Below are positions 41,050-49,320 of a DNA stretch of 64,000 nt, one piece after another. The position numbers were made by a program, and so were the translations under genes. The DNA lies in contig NZ_LKEG01000051.1 in NCBI RefSeq assembly GCF_001645105.1, positions 1 through 64,000 on the forward strand, given 5' to 3'. How positions within the stretch are numbered: the stretch's first letter is position 1; each line of letters opens with the position of its first letter. This stretch comes from Pseudomonas marginalis. Lineage in GTDB: Bacteria > Pseudomonadota > Gammaproteobacteria > Pseudomonadales > Pseudomonadaceae. The notes beneath the pieces are model-generated. The model saw only the letters and a list, made by a program, of their open reading frames with translations. It made no database searches and was not told the DNA's origin.

Positions 41050-42483
41050 TCACGCCACGATGTCGCTGACCGCAGCCTGGCCGACGGTGGTGACGAGGAA
41101 GTCCGCCACGCCGTGACCGGAGAAGTCCACTGCCAAGGTGCCCAGGTTGGTGCCTGCGGCGTAGGTCAGTACCGCATCGCCGGCATGCCCGGTGAAGGCG
41201 TTGACGAAGGTCAGGCCTGCACCCTTGGTGATGCCGGACAGGTCGATCTTGTCCGAACCCGAGGTAAAGTCAAAGATCTTGTCAGAAGCCCCAGGCTTGG
41301 AGTCGGAACTGGCACCGAACACAAAGGTGTCGTTGCCCGCGCCGCCCCACAGTTGGTCCGCACCGCCACCGCCGTAGATGAGGTCGTTGCCGGCGCCACC
41401 TTTGATGATGTTGGCCGCGTTGTTCCCGATGATCAGGTCATTGCCCGCACCACCGAAGGCGTTCTCGATGGTCACGCCCTTGGCGATGGACACGTTGCCC
41501 ACCAGGCCGCCAACGTCGGAGAACGAGGCTTCATTGAGGTTGATCTTCTGGTTCTGGGTGAAGCCGGAGAAGTCCAGGGTGTCGTTGCCACCACCGTCCC
41601 ACACCGAGAACACCAGCTTGTCGGCATTCGACGTGGCGCTGAGGAAATCACGCCCGGTGTTGGAGTTGAAGCCGTAGGTGGTGTCACCGGCGCGGGTGTT
41701 GTAGTTGGCGCCGTAGAGCTTCTGGATCGCCGCGATGTCGTCGATCAGCGGGCCGGACGCGTAGGCCTCGACCCCGCCTTTGCTGAAGTTCTGGTTGGTG
41801 TTGCTTTCGCTCCAGTAACTCATGAGGCTGTAGCCGCGCGTGTCCTGTCCATAGGTCGCGTCGTTGTAGGTTGGGGCGCCTTCTCCGGCGTTGTAGTCGC
41901 CAGGGTGGGCCAGGCCCAAGGTATGACCGATTTCGTGGGTCAGGGTCTGCCGGCCGTAGTTGTTCAGGTCCGGGGTTTTGTTCGGCGTGTAGCTGTTGTT
42001 GGTCAGGTACCACGACGTGCCGTCGTAGCCTGCACCGGTGCCGGGCAGGTAGGCGAAGGCCGCCGCGCCGTCCTGGCCGCCGCTGTAGTTGCCGAACGTC
42101 ATGTGGGCGTCACCGCCACTGGCTTTCTCGGTGAAGGTGATGTTGGCCACGTCCGCCCAGGACTGCATGGCCAGTACGGCCTGTGCTTTCTGCTGTGCGT
42201 TGAACTGGCTGAAACCCGAGATGCCATGTTTGTTCATGGTGCTCGAAGAGGCCGAGGTCAGGAACGTGTAGGTCAGGTCGATCTTGCCGTTGCCGTCAAA
42301 GTCTCGGTACGCGGCGCCGTCGCGCAGCAACTGGGTGGCTGCCTGGTCAACGGTGTAGGAGGGTTTGCCATTGATCGTGAGGTTGCCGCCACGGTCATAC
42401 AGATGGCTGAAGCTATCGATTTGCGAGTAAGCGGTGCTGGCTTGCGCCGCCGACACGATAGCCTTGTCTTTTACTTTTGACAT
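41050..42483 (-). CDS. aprX: Serralysin-type alkaline metalloprotease AprX (AprA)
   Basis: The 477-residue secreted protease has the zinc motif HEIGHTLGLAH (H183, E184, H187, H193) and the Met-turn SLMSY (M221, Y223). At about 345-400 there are RTX repeats (GGAGNDLIIG, GGAGNDLIYGGGGADQLWGGAGNDTFVFG) that bind calcium, and a C-terminal domain that ends in DIVA, the type I secretion signal. A short propeptide precedes the catalytic domain. It is the first gene of the operon with inhibitor, exporter and lipase. The enzyme is heat-stable in milk isolates and digests casein and flagellin. Confidence 0.96.
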   Translation of the reverse strand: MSKVKDKAIVSAAQASTAYSQIDSFSHLYDRGGNLTINGKPSYTVDQAATQLLRDGAAYRDFDGNGKIDLTYTFLTSASSSTMNKHGISGFSQFNAQQKAQAVLAMQSWADVANITFTEKASGGDAHMTFGNYSGGQDGAAAFAYLPGTGAGYDGTSWYLTNNSYTPNKTPDLNNYGRQTLTHEIGHTLGLAHPGDYNAGEGAPTYNDATYGQDTRGYSLMSYWSESNTNQNFSKGGVEAYASGPLIDDIAAIQKLYGANYNTRAGDTTYGFNSNTGRDFLSATSNADKLVFSVWDGGGNDTLDFSGFTQNQKINLNEASFSDVGGLVGNVSIAKGVTIENAFGGAGNDLIIGNNAANIIKGGAGNDLIYGGGGADQLWGGAGNDTFVFGASSDSKPGASDKIFDFTSGSDKIDLSGITKGAGLTFVNAFTGHAGDAVLTYAAGTNLGTLAVDFSGHGVADFLVTTVGQAAVSDIVA

Positions 42484-42849
42484 AAACGTACTTCCTTGTT
42501 TGCAAGTGCTTCAGTCTTTGATCGATAGGCACCCCGCGGGCGAGATCGTCCTATCACTCGCCTCTTTTGAAGGCGTAAGAAAACTGACACAACTTGAAAT
42601 CTTTCGTCTACATCTTTTCCAGCATTAGAATCAGGCGCGCAAACAACTTAAGTAATTTGCGCGCCGTGTTTGTTGGGCGGAATTGACTTTGTCCGACAAA
42701 AAACAACCTTGGGTTATTTAAATATTAAATAGCGCTAACGCAACCTAAGTTGTCCGGCGCTGTTAATAATTGGATCCATTATATTGCCAGGGTGTCATTA
42801 GCAACATTAAACGGCCATTACTTGTTTTAATAACTTCGCGTGCCCCCTA
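42484..42849. other. 366-bp leader/promoter region of the aprX operon
   Basis: No gene is seen. The region is clearly richer in A and T than its surroundings and includes the dyad TATTTAA-ATA-TTAAATA (42715-42731) and a larger GC-armed dyad (42634-42665). It should contain the aprX promoter and its long untranslated leader, and the 3' end of the upstream aminopeptidase transcript. AT-rich DNA in front of a secreted virulence or spoilage operon is a likely MvaT/H-NS target, but no site can be proven. Confidence 0.6.
42634..42665. promoter_or_regulatory. Perfect 10-bp-arm dyad 150 bp upstream of aprX
   Basis: GGCGCGCAAA (42634-42643) faces TTTGCGCGCC (42656-42665) around a 12-base AT-rich loop that contains CTTAAG. 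No U-run follows on the minus strand. It could be an operator or leader structure for aprX, or a weak terminator of the aminopeptidase gene that ends at 42850. Confidence 0.5.
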
Positions 42850-43953
42850 TTACCGGGACACCCTCCAGCCTGTTGTGTGTAATACCGACAACAGCGTGTC
42901 ACCGCTCAGGCCGGGTACCAGCACACCTTGATCGGTGAGCATGTCCTCCCCGGCCAGGATCGCGTTGATGATTGCCTCTTCCACAGCCTCGGCCGCGGCG
43001 CTGAACAGCGGCGAAATATGGTCGTTGTTGACCATCTGCAACGCGCTACTGAAAGGCAGGCCCTTACGTCCGTAATCCGCCGGCGGCAAATCCTGGTTGC
43101 CGGTGGCAAAGGCCAGGAACAGGTCACCGCTGGAATCCTCGGTACCGCCGCCGGTACGCGCGATACCGATCGACGCGCGTTGCGCCAGGCGCTGGCATTG
43201 GTGCGGCAACAGCGGCGCGTCGGTGGCGAGGATCACCACGATCGAGCCCATGCCCGGCGTGCCTCGTTCGGCGAAGGGCGACGGAATGTCCATCAACCGA
43301 CGCCCCACCGGGTAGCCATCCACCCGCAGTTCCTGGCGCTTGCCATGGTTGGCCTGCACCAGCACGCCGACAGTCCAACCGCCCTGCTCCGCCGATAAGC
43401 GCCGCGATGCGGTGCCGATGCCGCCCTTGAACTCATGGCAGATCATGCCGGTGCCGCCACCGACCGCGCCTTCCTGCACCGGACCGGTGGCGGCGTTGTC
43501 CACGGCTTCGCGCACATGCTCGGGGCCCACGTGCTGGCCCCAGATATCGTTGAGCAGGCCGTCATAGGTCTCCATCACCACCGGCATGCACCAGTACACC
43601 GCCGGGTCCGCCAGGCGCTCGCGCTCCAGGGCGATCAGGCTGTCGCGCACCATGCCGATGCTGTGGGTATTGGTGATGGCCAGCGGCGTGGTCAGCAACC
43701 CCGCCTCGCTGACCCATTCAAGGCCGGTGGCATCACCGTTGCCATTGAGCACGTGGTACCCGGCAAAGCACGGTTGCTGGCGTGCCTCCCCTGCACGCGG
43801 TTGGATCACGCTGACGCCGGTACGCACGTGCTTGCCGTCGATACGTGTGTTCAGCGTGCTGTGGCCAACCCGCACACCGGGCACATCGGTGATGGCGTTC
43901 CATTCTCCAGGCGTGCCCAGCCCTAACGTGACCCCCAATTGACGTGCGCGCAT
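42850..43953 (-). CDS. DmpA/BapA-type P1-family aminopeptidase
   Basis: The 367-residue enzyme belongs to the self-cleaving Ntn-hydrolase family P1 (L-aminopeptidase/D-esterase DmpA, beta-peptidyl aminopeptidase BapA). The conserved GGGTGMICHEFKGGIGTASR segment and the cleavage site before nucleophile S237 (GMG-SIVVILATDAPL) are intact, so the precursor should split into two chains. Such enzymes remove N-terminal residues, including beta- or D-residues, from small peptides. The ATG at 43953 has TAAGGAG, in which the permease stop codon is embedded, so it is coupled to the upstream APC permease. No signal peptide is present. Confidence 0.9.
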   Translation of the reverse strand: MRARQLGVTLGLGTPGEWNAITDVPGVRVGHSTLNTRIDGKHVRTGVSVIQPRAGEARQQPCFAGYHVLNGNGDATGLEWVSEAGLLTTPLAITNTHSIGMVRDSLIALERERLADPAVYWCMPVVMETYDGLLNDIWGQHVGPEHVREAVDNAATGPVQEGAVGGGTGMICHEFKGGIGTASRRLSAEQGGWTVGVLVQANHGKRQELRVDGYPVGRRLMDIPSPFAERGTPGMGSIVVILATDAPLLPHQCQRLAQRASIGIARTGGGTEDSSGDLFLAFATGNQDLPPADYGRKGLPFSSALQMVNNDHISPLFSAAAEAVEEAIINAILAGEDMLTDQGVLVPGLSGDTLLSVLHTTGWRVSR

Positions 43954-43962
43954 AACCACTCC

Positions 43963-45327
43963 TTACAATTTCTGGAAGACCGGACTCGACCGGCCACTGA
44001 TGCAATACAGGATCACCGACAGCGCCAGCAGGCCGATGATGATCATGATGTCCCGCACCGAGGCGGCTGCCACCAGGGTGACCAACAGGTAACCGGCGCC
44101 GAGTACCGCGAGCACCGCCGGCAAAGGCCACAGCGGCATGCGATAGGGATGCTCGCGATCACGCAGCAATACCCGGCTCATCAAGGCGCTCAACGCCACC
44201 ATCAGGTACACCAGCATGATCAGCAGCACGCTGAACGAGGTCAGGTCGGCCAGGTTGGAGCTGAAACTCAGCAGCGCCGAAGGAATCGCCAGGAACAGCG
44301 TAGCCAACCAGGGCGAATCCCAGCGCGGGTGAATGCGTGTGAACAGCGTGTTGATGCTCGGCGTCCACAGCGCATCGCGCCCGCTGCTGAACACCACGCG
44401 GCCGATCTGGATCACGATCGCCACAATCGCGTTGAACACCGACATGAAGATCCCGGCGCTGACCAGCCGTGATAAGGTTTCATTGCCATGGCTGCTCAAC
44501 AGGTAGCCGATGGGGTCCGGGCTGCTGATCATCGCGCTCAGGGAAGGTGCACCGATCAACAGTGCGGTGATGGGCACCAGCTCGATGATCACCACCAACC
44601 CCAGTGACCACAGCACCGCCTTGTGCACGCCTTTGCCGCCGCATTTCATGTCTTCGGCCAGCAACACCGCCGGGCCATAGCCGTTATAGGAAAACAGGCC
44701 GATACCCACCGCGCCGATCATCAGGGCCCATGGCGCCAGGTGCAGCACGCCGTTTTCGACGATCTGCGGTTGGAACAGCACGCTGGCCGGTTGCACCGGA
44801 TTGCCGAAGCCGATCACCACGATCACCAGCAACGCGGCGATTTCCAGCAACAGGCAGGTACCGGTGATCCAGGCATTGAGTTTGATATTGAGGATGCCCA
44901 GGGCGTAACTGCACACGACGATCGCCAAGGCGACGGTCTGCGAGTCGAACTGGGTGCCGAGGGCGTTATTCAGGTAGGTCGCCGCGCCGGTGGCCAGTAC
45001 CGGTGGGATAAACAGCAACATCACCAGCACCGTCAGAAACGTCGCATAGCCCGCCATGCCTCCGAACACGCGCTTGGCGTACACATACTCACCCCCTGCG
45101 CTGTTGTGGGCGCGGCCGAGTTCGGCGTAACAAAAGGCAAACATCAGTGCGAGCAACCCGGCCATCACAAACGCCAGGAACACGCCGCTGCCGGCCTGCT
45201 GGATGGCAAAGGGCGCGATTACGAAGACGGAACTGGCCGGCGTCACCGCCGACACGGTGATGGCCACTACATCGAAGACACTCAAGGTGGGTTTCAGCAC
45301 GCTGTTGGGCGTGGGGGAAGTGCTCAT
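43963..45327 (-). CDS. APC-superfamily amino acid permease
   Basis: The 454-residue membrane protein has twelve predicted helices and the APC signature near the N-terminus (VVAITVSAVTPASSVFVIAPFA). It is co-transcribed with a DmpA-type aminopeptidase 9 bp downstream and is divergent from a LuxR regulator. The pair looks like uptake and processing of an unusual amino acid or dipeptide. The substrate is unknown. Confidence 0.9.
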   Translation of the reverse strand: MSTSPTPNSVLKPTLSVFDVVAITVSAVTPASSVFVIAPFAIQQAGSGVFLAFVMAGLLALMFAFCYAELGRAHNSAGGEYVYAKRVFGGMAGYATFLTVLVMLLFIPPVLATGAATYLNNALGTQFDSQTVALAIVVCSYALGILNIKLNAWITGTCLLLEIAALLVIVVIGFGNPVQPASVLFQPQIVENGVLHLAPWALMIGAVGIGLFSYNGYGPAVLLAEDMKCGGKGVHKAVLWSLGLVVIIELVPITALLIGAPSLSAMISSPDPIGYLLSSHGNETLSRLVSAGIFMSVFNAIVAIVIQIGRVVFSSGRDALWTPSINTLFTRIHPRWDSPWLATLFLAIPSALLSFSSNLADLTSFSVLLIMLVYLMVALSALMSRVLLRDREHPYRMPLWPLPAVLAVLGAGYLLVTLVAAASVRDIMIIIGLLALSVILYCISGRSSPVFQKL

Positions 45328-45526
45328 ATCGTTATCCTCTTTCGTTGTTCTTGGTGTGAGGCAGATACGAAAAGTCTGAAAGTCACGGGATATGTTTCCC
45401 GCTCAATGATGGCGAAGATAAACATTGGGCCTATGCCCGCCAATTCCCCTATTGGCGTACTCCCCTTGACGCCACCCGGCAAAAGTCGAACCCTTGCCCG
45501 ATCTTTTGCTGGCGGGAGCCTGTCAC

Positions 45527-46312
45527 ATGAGCCTGTTTCGGGAGGTTGGGATGCATGCCGGCCTGGGCCGCACCGTCGCGCACATCGGCACCGAGCGTTT
45601 CTGGAAACAGCTGGTGCTGCTGTTGCACCAGTGCCTGCCTTTCGATAACGCCCTGGCGATCTTCTACCCCCTGGAAGGACCGCCCCAGGCCCTGGAAGAA
45701 TACGATGCCCAACCCAGCAGCAAACCGGCGTCGATGCTGGTGTACCTCAATGGCTTGTATTTGCTCGACCCGTTTTTCCAGGCGTGTCGCGAGGGCTACG
45801 CCAGCGGCGTGTACCGCCTGGAGGAAGTGGCGCCGGATCATTTCCGCCAGAGTGAGTACTTCCTCAATTACTTCCACGACAACGTGCTGGAGGACGAGGT
45901 GCAATTGATTCTGCAATTGCCCGGCGCGGGGACGTTGTCGCTGTCATTGGGCAGGCAGCGGCGCTTCAGTGTTGAAGAGACCGGGCTGATGACAACCATG
46001 GCCGCCTGGGTATTGCCGCTGATGCAGCAGCACTGGCAGCAAAGCACCCAGCGAGCGCCGGCGATGGACAGCCAGATCAGGGATGCATTGAGCCAGTTCG
46101 GCTGTGGCGTGCTCTCGGACCGCGAACTGGAAATCGCCCGCCTGGTGCTGCGCGGGTTCTCGTCCAAGGCCATGGCCGAACGCCTGAATATCTCGCCGGA
46201 CACCGTGAAAGTGCACCGTCGCCACTTGTACGCGAAGCTGGATATCTCGTCACAGCCGGAGCTGTTTTCGTTGTTTATCCAGTCGTTGGGGCATGATCTG
46301 GAGAATCCCTAA
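45527..46312 (+). CDS. LuxR-family transcriptional regulator
   Basis: The 261-residue regulator ends in a LuxR/FixJ helix-turn-helix (about 195-255, LSDRELEIARLVLRGFSSKAMAERLNISPDTVKVHRRHLYAKL). The N-terminal part is not a classical homoserine-lactone domain and has no receiver Asp pocket. I start it at the ATG at 45527 with GGGAG upstream. It is divergent from the permease-aminopeptidase operon and is the likely controller of that operon. The ligand is unknown. A giant repeat lies right after the stop codon. Confidence 0.88.
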   Translation: MSLFREVGMHAGLGRTVAHIGTERFWKQLVLLLHQCLPFDNALAIFYPLEGPPQALEEYDAQPSSKPASMLVYLNGLYLLDPFFQACREGYASGVYRLEEVAPDHFRQSEYFLNYFHDNVLEDEVQLILQLPGAGTLSLSLGRQRRFSVEETGLMTTMAAWVLPLMQQHWQQSTQRAPAMDSQIRDALSQFGCGVLSDRELEIARLVLRGFSSKAMAERLNISPDTVKVHRRHLYAKLDISSQPELFSLFIQSLGHDLENP

Positions 46313-46337
46313 CCTGTTTGTGGGGCGGTAGGTCGAA

Positions 46338-46633
46338 CGGGCTTAGTGTGGTGAGTGGGTTTGGTGTGGTGATCCGGCTTGGTGTGGTGAGTGGGCTTCG
46401 TGTGGTGAGCGGGCTTGTTGTGGTGAGCGGGCTTGCCCCGCGCTGGGGCGCGAAGCGGCCCCAAGGCCAGGCGCCGCGATCCATTAGGATAACCGCGGTG
46501 ATCTTATTGGGGCTGCTTCGCAGCCCAGCGCGGGGCAAGCCCGCTCACCACACGAAGCCCGCTCACCACAACAAGCCGGTTCACCACACCAAACGGGCTC
46601 ACCACAACAAGCCCGTTCACCATAACAAGCGGG
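46338..46633. repeat. REPIN flanked on each side by five 18-bp REP-derived tandem units
   Basis: The core REPIN (46428-46543, GAGCGGGCTTGCCCCG type) is preceded by five tandem 18-bp units of form CGGGCTTGTTGTGGTGAG (46338-46427). It is followed by five units of the inverse form (46544-46633). The units differ by a few bases. The copy starting at 46410 on the left and that starting at 46598 on the right are exact inverses. The whole 296-bp block can fold into one long hairpin. It lies between two convergent genes. Short apparent coding through it is just the repeat translated. Confidence 0.9.
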
Positions 46634-46666
46634 CTCATCCCAACAGCGGTCCGTTTACATCAGGCC

Positions 46667-47746
46667 TCAGCGGCCGGTGCGAATGGTGTTCCACACCCGC
46701 GTGCGCACGCGGTCGATATTCAGTGGCATGGCTTCCAGTGCGAACAGCTTGCCCATCATCTCGGGGCTTGGGTAGATCTTGGTGTCGGCCTTGATCGCCG
46801 GGTCTACCAGGCTGTCGGCGGCCTGGTTGCCGTTGGCGTAGTGCACGTAGTTGGTGATGTCGGCCATCACTTCCGGGCGCAGCAGGTAGTTCATGAACGC
46901 ATAGCCGGCTTTCTCATTAGGCGCGTCGGCAGGCATGGCCACCATGTCGAACCAGATCGCGGCGCCTTCCTTGGGAATGTTGTAGCCGATGTTCACGCCA
47001 TTCTTGGCTTCCTTGGCACGGCTTTCAGCCTGCAGGATGTCGCCGGAGAAGCCGACCGCCACGCAGATGTCGCCGTTGGCCAGGTCTGCGGTGTATTTCG
47101 AGGAGTGGAAGTACGCCACGTAGGGTCGCACGTTCATCAGCAGGTCTTGCGCCTTCTTATAATCCTCAGCCTTTTTGCTGTGGTGCGGCAAACCCAGGTA
47201 GTTGAGTGCGGCCGGTAACAGTTCGGGGCCGTTATCCAGAATCGCCACCCCGCACTTCTGCAGCTTGGCCATGTTCTCGGGCTTGAAGATCAAGTCCCAG
47301 GAATCGACAGGCGCGTTGTCGCCCAGTACCGCCTTGACCTTGTCGATGTTGTAGCCAATGCCGGTGCTGCCCCACAGGTACGGGAAGCCATGGGCATTGC
47401 CAGGATCATTGTTCTCCAGGGCTTTGAGCAGCACCGGGTTGAGGTTCTTCCAGTTGGGCAACTGGCGCTTGTCGAGCTTCTTCAATGCGCCGCCCTGGAT
47501 CTGCCGGGCCATGAAATGGTTCGACGGGAAAACCACGTCGTAGCCGGATTTACCGGTCATCAACTTGCCGTCGAGGGTTTCATTGCTGTCGTACACGTCG
47601 TAGGTGAAACCGATGCCGGTTTCTTTCTGGAAGTTCTGGGTGGTGTCCGGTGCAATGTAGTCCGACCAGTTGTAGATTTTCACCGTCTCGGCGGCCTGGC
47701 TGACAGAGGCCACCAACATCAAGGGCAACAGGGCAATGGCTTTCAT
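46667..47746 (-). CDS. Polyamine-binding periplasmic protein (PotF/SpuD family)
   Basis: The 359-residue precursor has a signal peptide (MKAIALLPLMLVASVSQA) and the PotF/SpuD family sequence (VKIYNWSDYIAPDT, YDVVFPSNHFMARQI, HGFPYLWGSTGIGYN, and NYVHYANGNQAA). It binds putrescine or a related polyamine. No permease or ATPase gene is adjacent, so it either serves a transporter encoded elsewhere or acts as a sensor partner. It lies 118 bp downstream of an amine-oxidising FAD enzyme on the same strand. Confidence 0.92.
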   Translation of the reverse strand: MKAIALLPLMLVASVSQAAETVKIYNWSDYIAPDTTQNFQKETGIGFTYDVYDSNETLDGKLMTGKSGYDVVFPSNHFMARQIQGGALKKLDKRQLPNWKNLNPVLLKALENNDPGNAHGFPYLWGSTGIGYNIDKVKAVLGDNAPVDSWDLIFKPENMAKLQKCGVAILDNGPELLPAALNYLGLPHHSKKAEDYKKAQDLLMNVRPYVAYFHSSKYTADLANGDICVAVGFSGDILQAESRAKEAKNGVNIGYNIPKEGAAIWFDMVAMPADAPNEKAGYAFMNYLLRPEVMADITNYVHYANGNQAADSLVDPAIKADTKIYPSPEMMGKLFALEAMPLNIDRVRTRVWNTIRTGR

Positions 47747-47864
47747 GGTTCGATTTCCTGGCGGTTTTAGGGCTGTTTTTATGGCAGGCGATCAAGGATC
47801 AAAGCGTTACAGAATCAATACGTAGGTCTTGCGCACGGTCTCCTGGATGTCCCAGATGCCGGTC

Positions 47865-49271
47865 TCAGTGCATGAAACCTTCCATGAACCCGGCCACGCC
47901 GGTCGCCAGCTTGCGGCGCCAAGGGGCGGTAGTGGGGTCGGCCAACACCTGGTCTTCGTGGACAAAACTGCGAATGATCGCGTTGTAGCCCAGCCAACGG
48001 CAGGGCTCGGGCTCCCAGGGTTTGAGCGCATCCAGGCCGCGTTCGCGAATCACCCAGGGCTGGTGAACCCGCGGGGTGTCGTGGCCCAGGATCAGGTCGG
48101 CCAGGGTGCGGCCGCCCAGGTGGGTGGCGCCGACGCCCTCCCCGCCATACCCCCCGGACAGCGCAATGCCGGTCTTGTGATCGCAGAGCATGTGCGGACG
48201 GAACTGGCGCGACATGCCGAGGTTGCCGCCCCAGGAATGGGTAATCCGCACGTTCTTGAGCTGGGGGAAAAGCTCACCAAACAGGTAGCGACGCAGTTCC
48301 ACCTCGCTGTCGGTCAAGTCGAAGTTGTGGCGCAGTTTCCCGGCGAACTGGTAGCCGCCGCGCGCACCGAACACCAGGCGGTTGTCCGCCGTGCGCTGGC
48401 CGTAGGTGACCTGGCGACTGCTTTCGCCAAAGGCCTGGCCGTGGCTCAGGCCGATCTCATCCCAGGTACTGGCCGGTAAGGGCTCCGTGGCGACGATCAG
48501 GCTTTGCACCGGCAGTTGGTAGCGACCCAGCAGTGGCAAGGTGTTGGCGTAGCCCTCCACCGCCGGCACCACCCAGGCGGCCCGGACACTGGCCTTGGCG
48601 GTGCGCAGGCTGCCGGACTGCCAGTGGGTGACCGGGCTGTTTTCATAAAGGGTCACGCCCATGCGCTCAACCACCCGCGCCAGGCCGCGCACCAGCTTGG
48701 CCGGGTTGATGGTCGCGACGTGGGGCGCATAAATGCCGCCGTAGGGCTTGGCGATGCGGACCTGTTCGGCCAGTTGCTGCGGGCCGAGCCAGCGGTAGTC
48801 GGCTTCGGTCAGGCCCTGTGCGTAGAGTGTGTCCAGATAGCGGCGCAGGCTGCCTTCCTGCTCGGGGTAACGCGCCGCACAGTACAGGACACCGCCCTTG
48901 CGGTAATCGCAGTCGATGCCTTCACGCGCCAGCACTTGGGCGACTTCGTCAGGGATGGCGTGCAACAAGTCAAACGAGGCGCGCCGTTGTTCAGGGTTCA
49001 AGCCGGCGAGCAAGCGGTCCTCACCCAGCAGGTTGCCCATCAGCCAGCCACCGTTGCGGCCGGAGGCGCCGAAACCGGCAGTCTGCGCTTCGACGATGGA
49101 GATTTTCAGCTCAGGGGCCTGGCGTTTCAGGTAGTAAGCGGTCCACAGCCCGGTGTAACCGGCGCCGATAATGGCCACGTCGACGTCCAGGTCATGCTCC
49201 AGGGCGGGCCGCGCGTGCAGCGGGTCGTCCAGTTGGTCCATCCATAAACTGATAGTGCGCCATGCCGGCAT
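47865..49271 (-). CDS. FAD-dependent amine oxidase (PuuB/gamma-glutamylputrescine oxidase family)
   Basis: The 468-residue DAO-family oxidase has the FAD-binding motif VDVAIIGAGYTGLWTAYYL (29-47) and the PuuB-like segment GFGASGRNGGWLMG. Near the C-terminus GGYGGEGVGATHLGGRTLADLI closes the FAD site. PuuB oxidises gamma-glutamylputrescine in the glutamylated putrescine pathway. The polyamine-binding protein gene downstream supports amine use. The frame has ATGs at 49271 and 49241; the first gives a tail usual in this family. The exact amine is not certain because Pseudomonas genomes carry several paralogues. Confidence 0.87.
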   Translation of the reverse strand: MPAWRTISLWMDQLDDPLHARPALEHDLDVDVAIIGAGYTGLWTAYYLKRQAPELKISIVEAQTAGFGASGRNGGWLMGNLLGEDRLLAGLNPEQRRASFDLLHAIPDEVAQVLAREGIDCDYRKGGVLYCAARYPEQEGSLRRYLDTLYAQGLTEADYRWLGPQQLAEQVRIAKPYGGIYAPHVATINPAKLVRGLARVVERMGVTLYENSPVTHWQSGSLRTAKASVRAAWVVPAVEGYANTLPLLGRYQLPVQSLIVATEPLPASTWDEIGLSHGQAFGESSRQVTYGQRTADNRLVFGARGGYQFAGKLRHNFDLTDSEVELRRYLFGELFPQLKNVRITHSWGGNLGMSRQFRPHMLCDHKTGIALSGGYGGEGVGATHLGGRTLADLILGHDTPRVHQPWVIRERGLDALKPWEPEPCRWLGYNAIIRSFVHEDQVLADPTTAPWRRKLATGVAGFMEGFMH

Positions 49272-49320
49272 GCCAGGTTCCCCTACCTCGTTTCGATAGG
49301 GGCGATCCTAGAGCGCGGCG

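Noticed and set aside
46338..46633. CRISPR-like array
   Set aside because: Units are contiguous with no spacers, are only 18 bp, and are mirror-imaged around a REPIN; no cas genes occur in the window.
46318..46794. Open frame of 158 codons with a repeated Val-Val-Ser-Gly pattern
   Set aside because: It is the translation of the 18-bp REP-derived units and then the antisense of the polyamine-binding protein gene; no ribosome site and no protein family.
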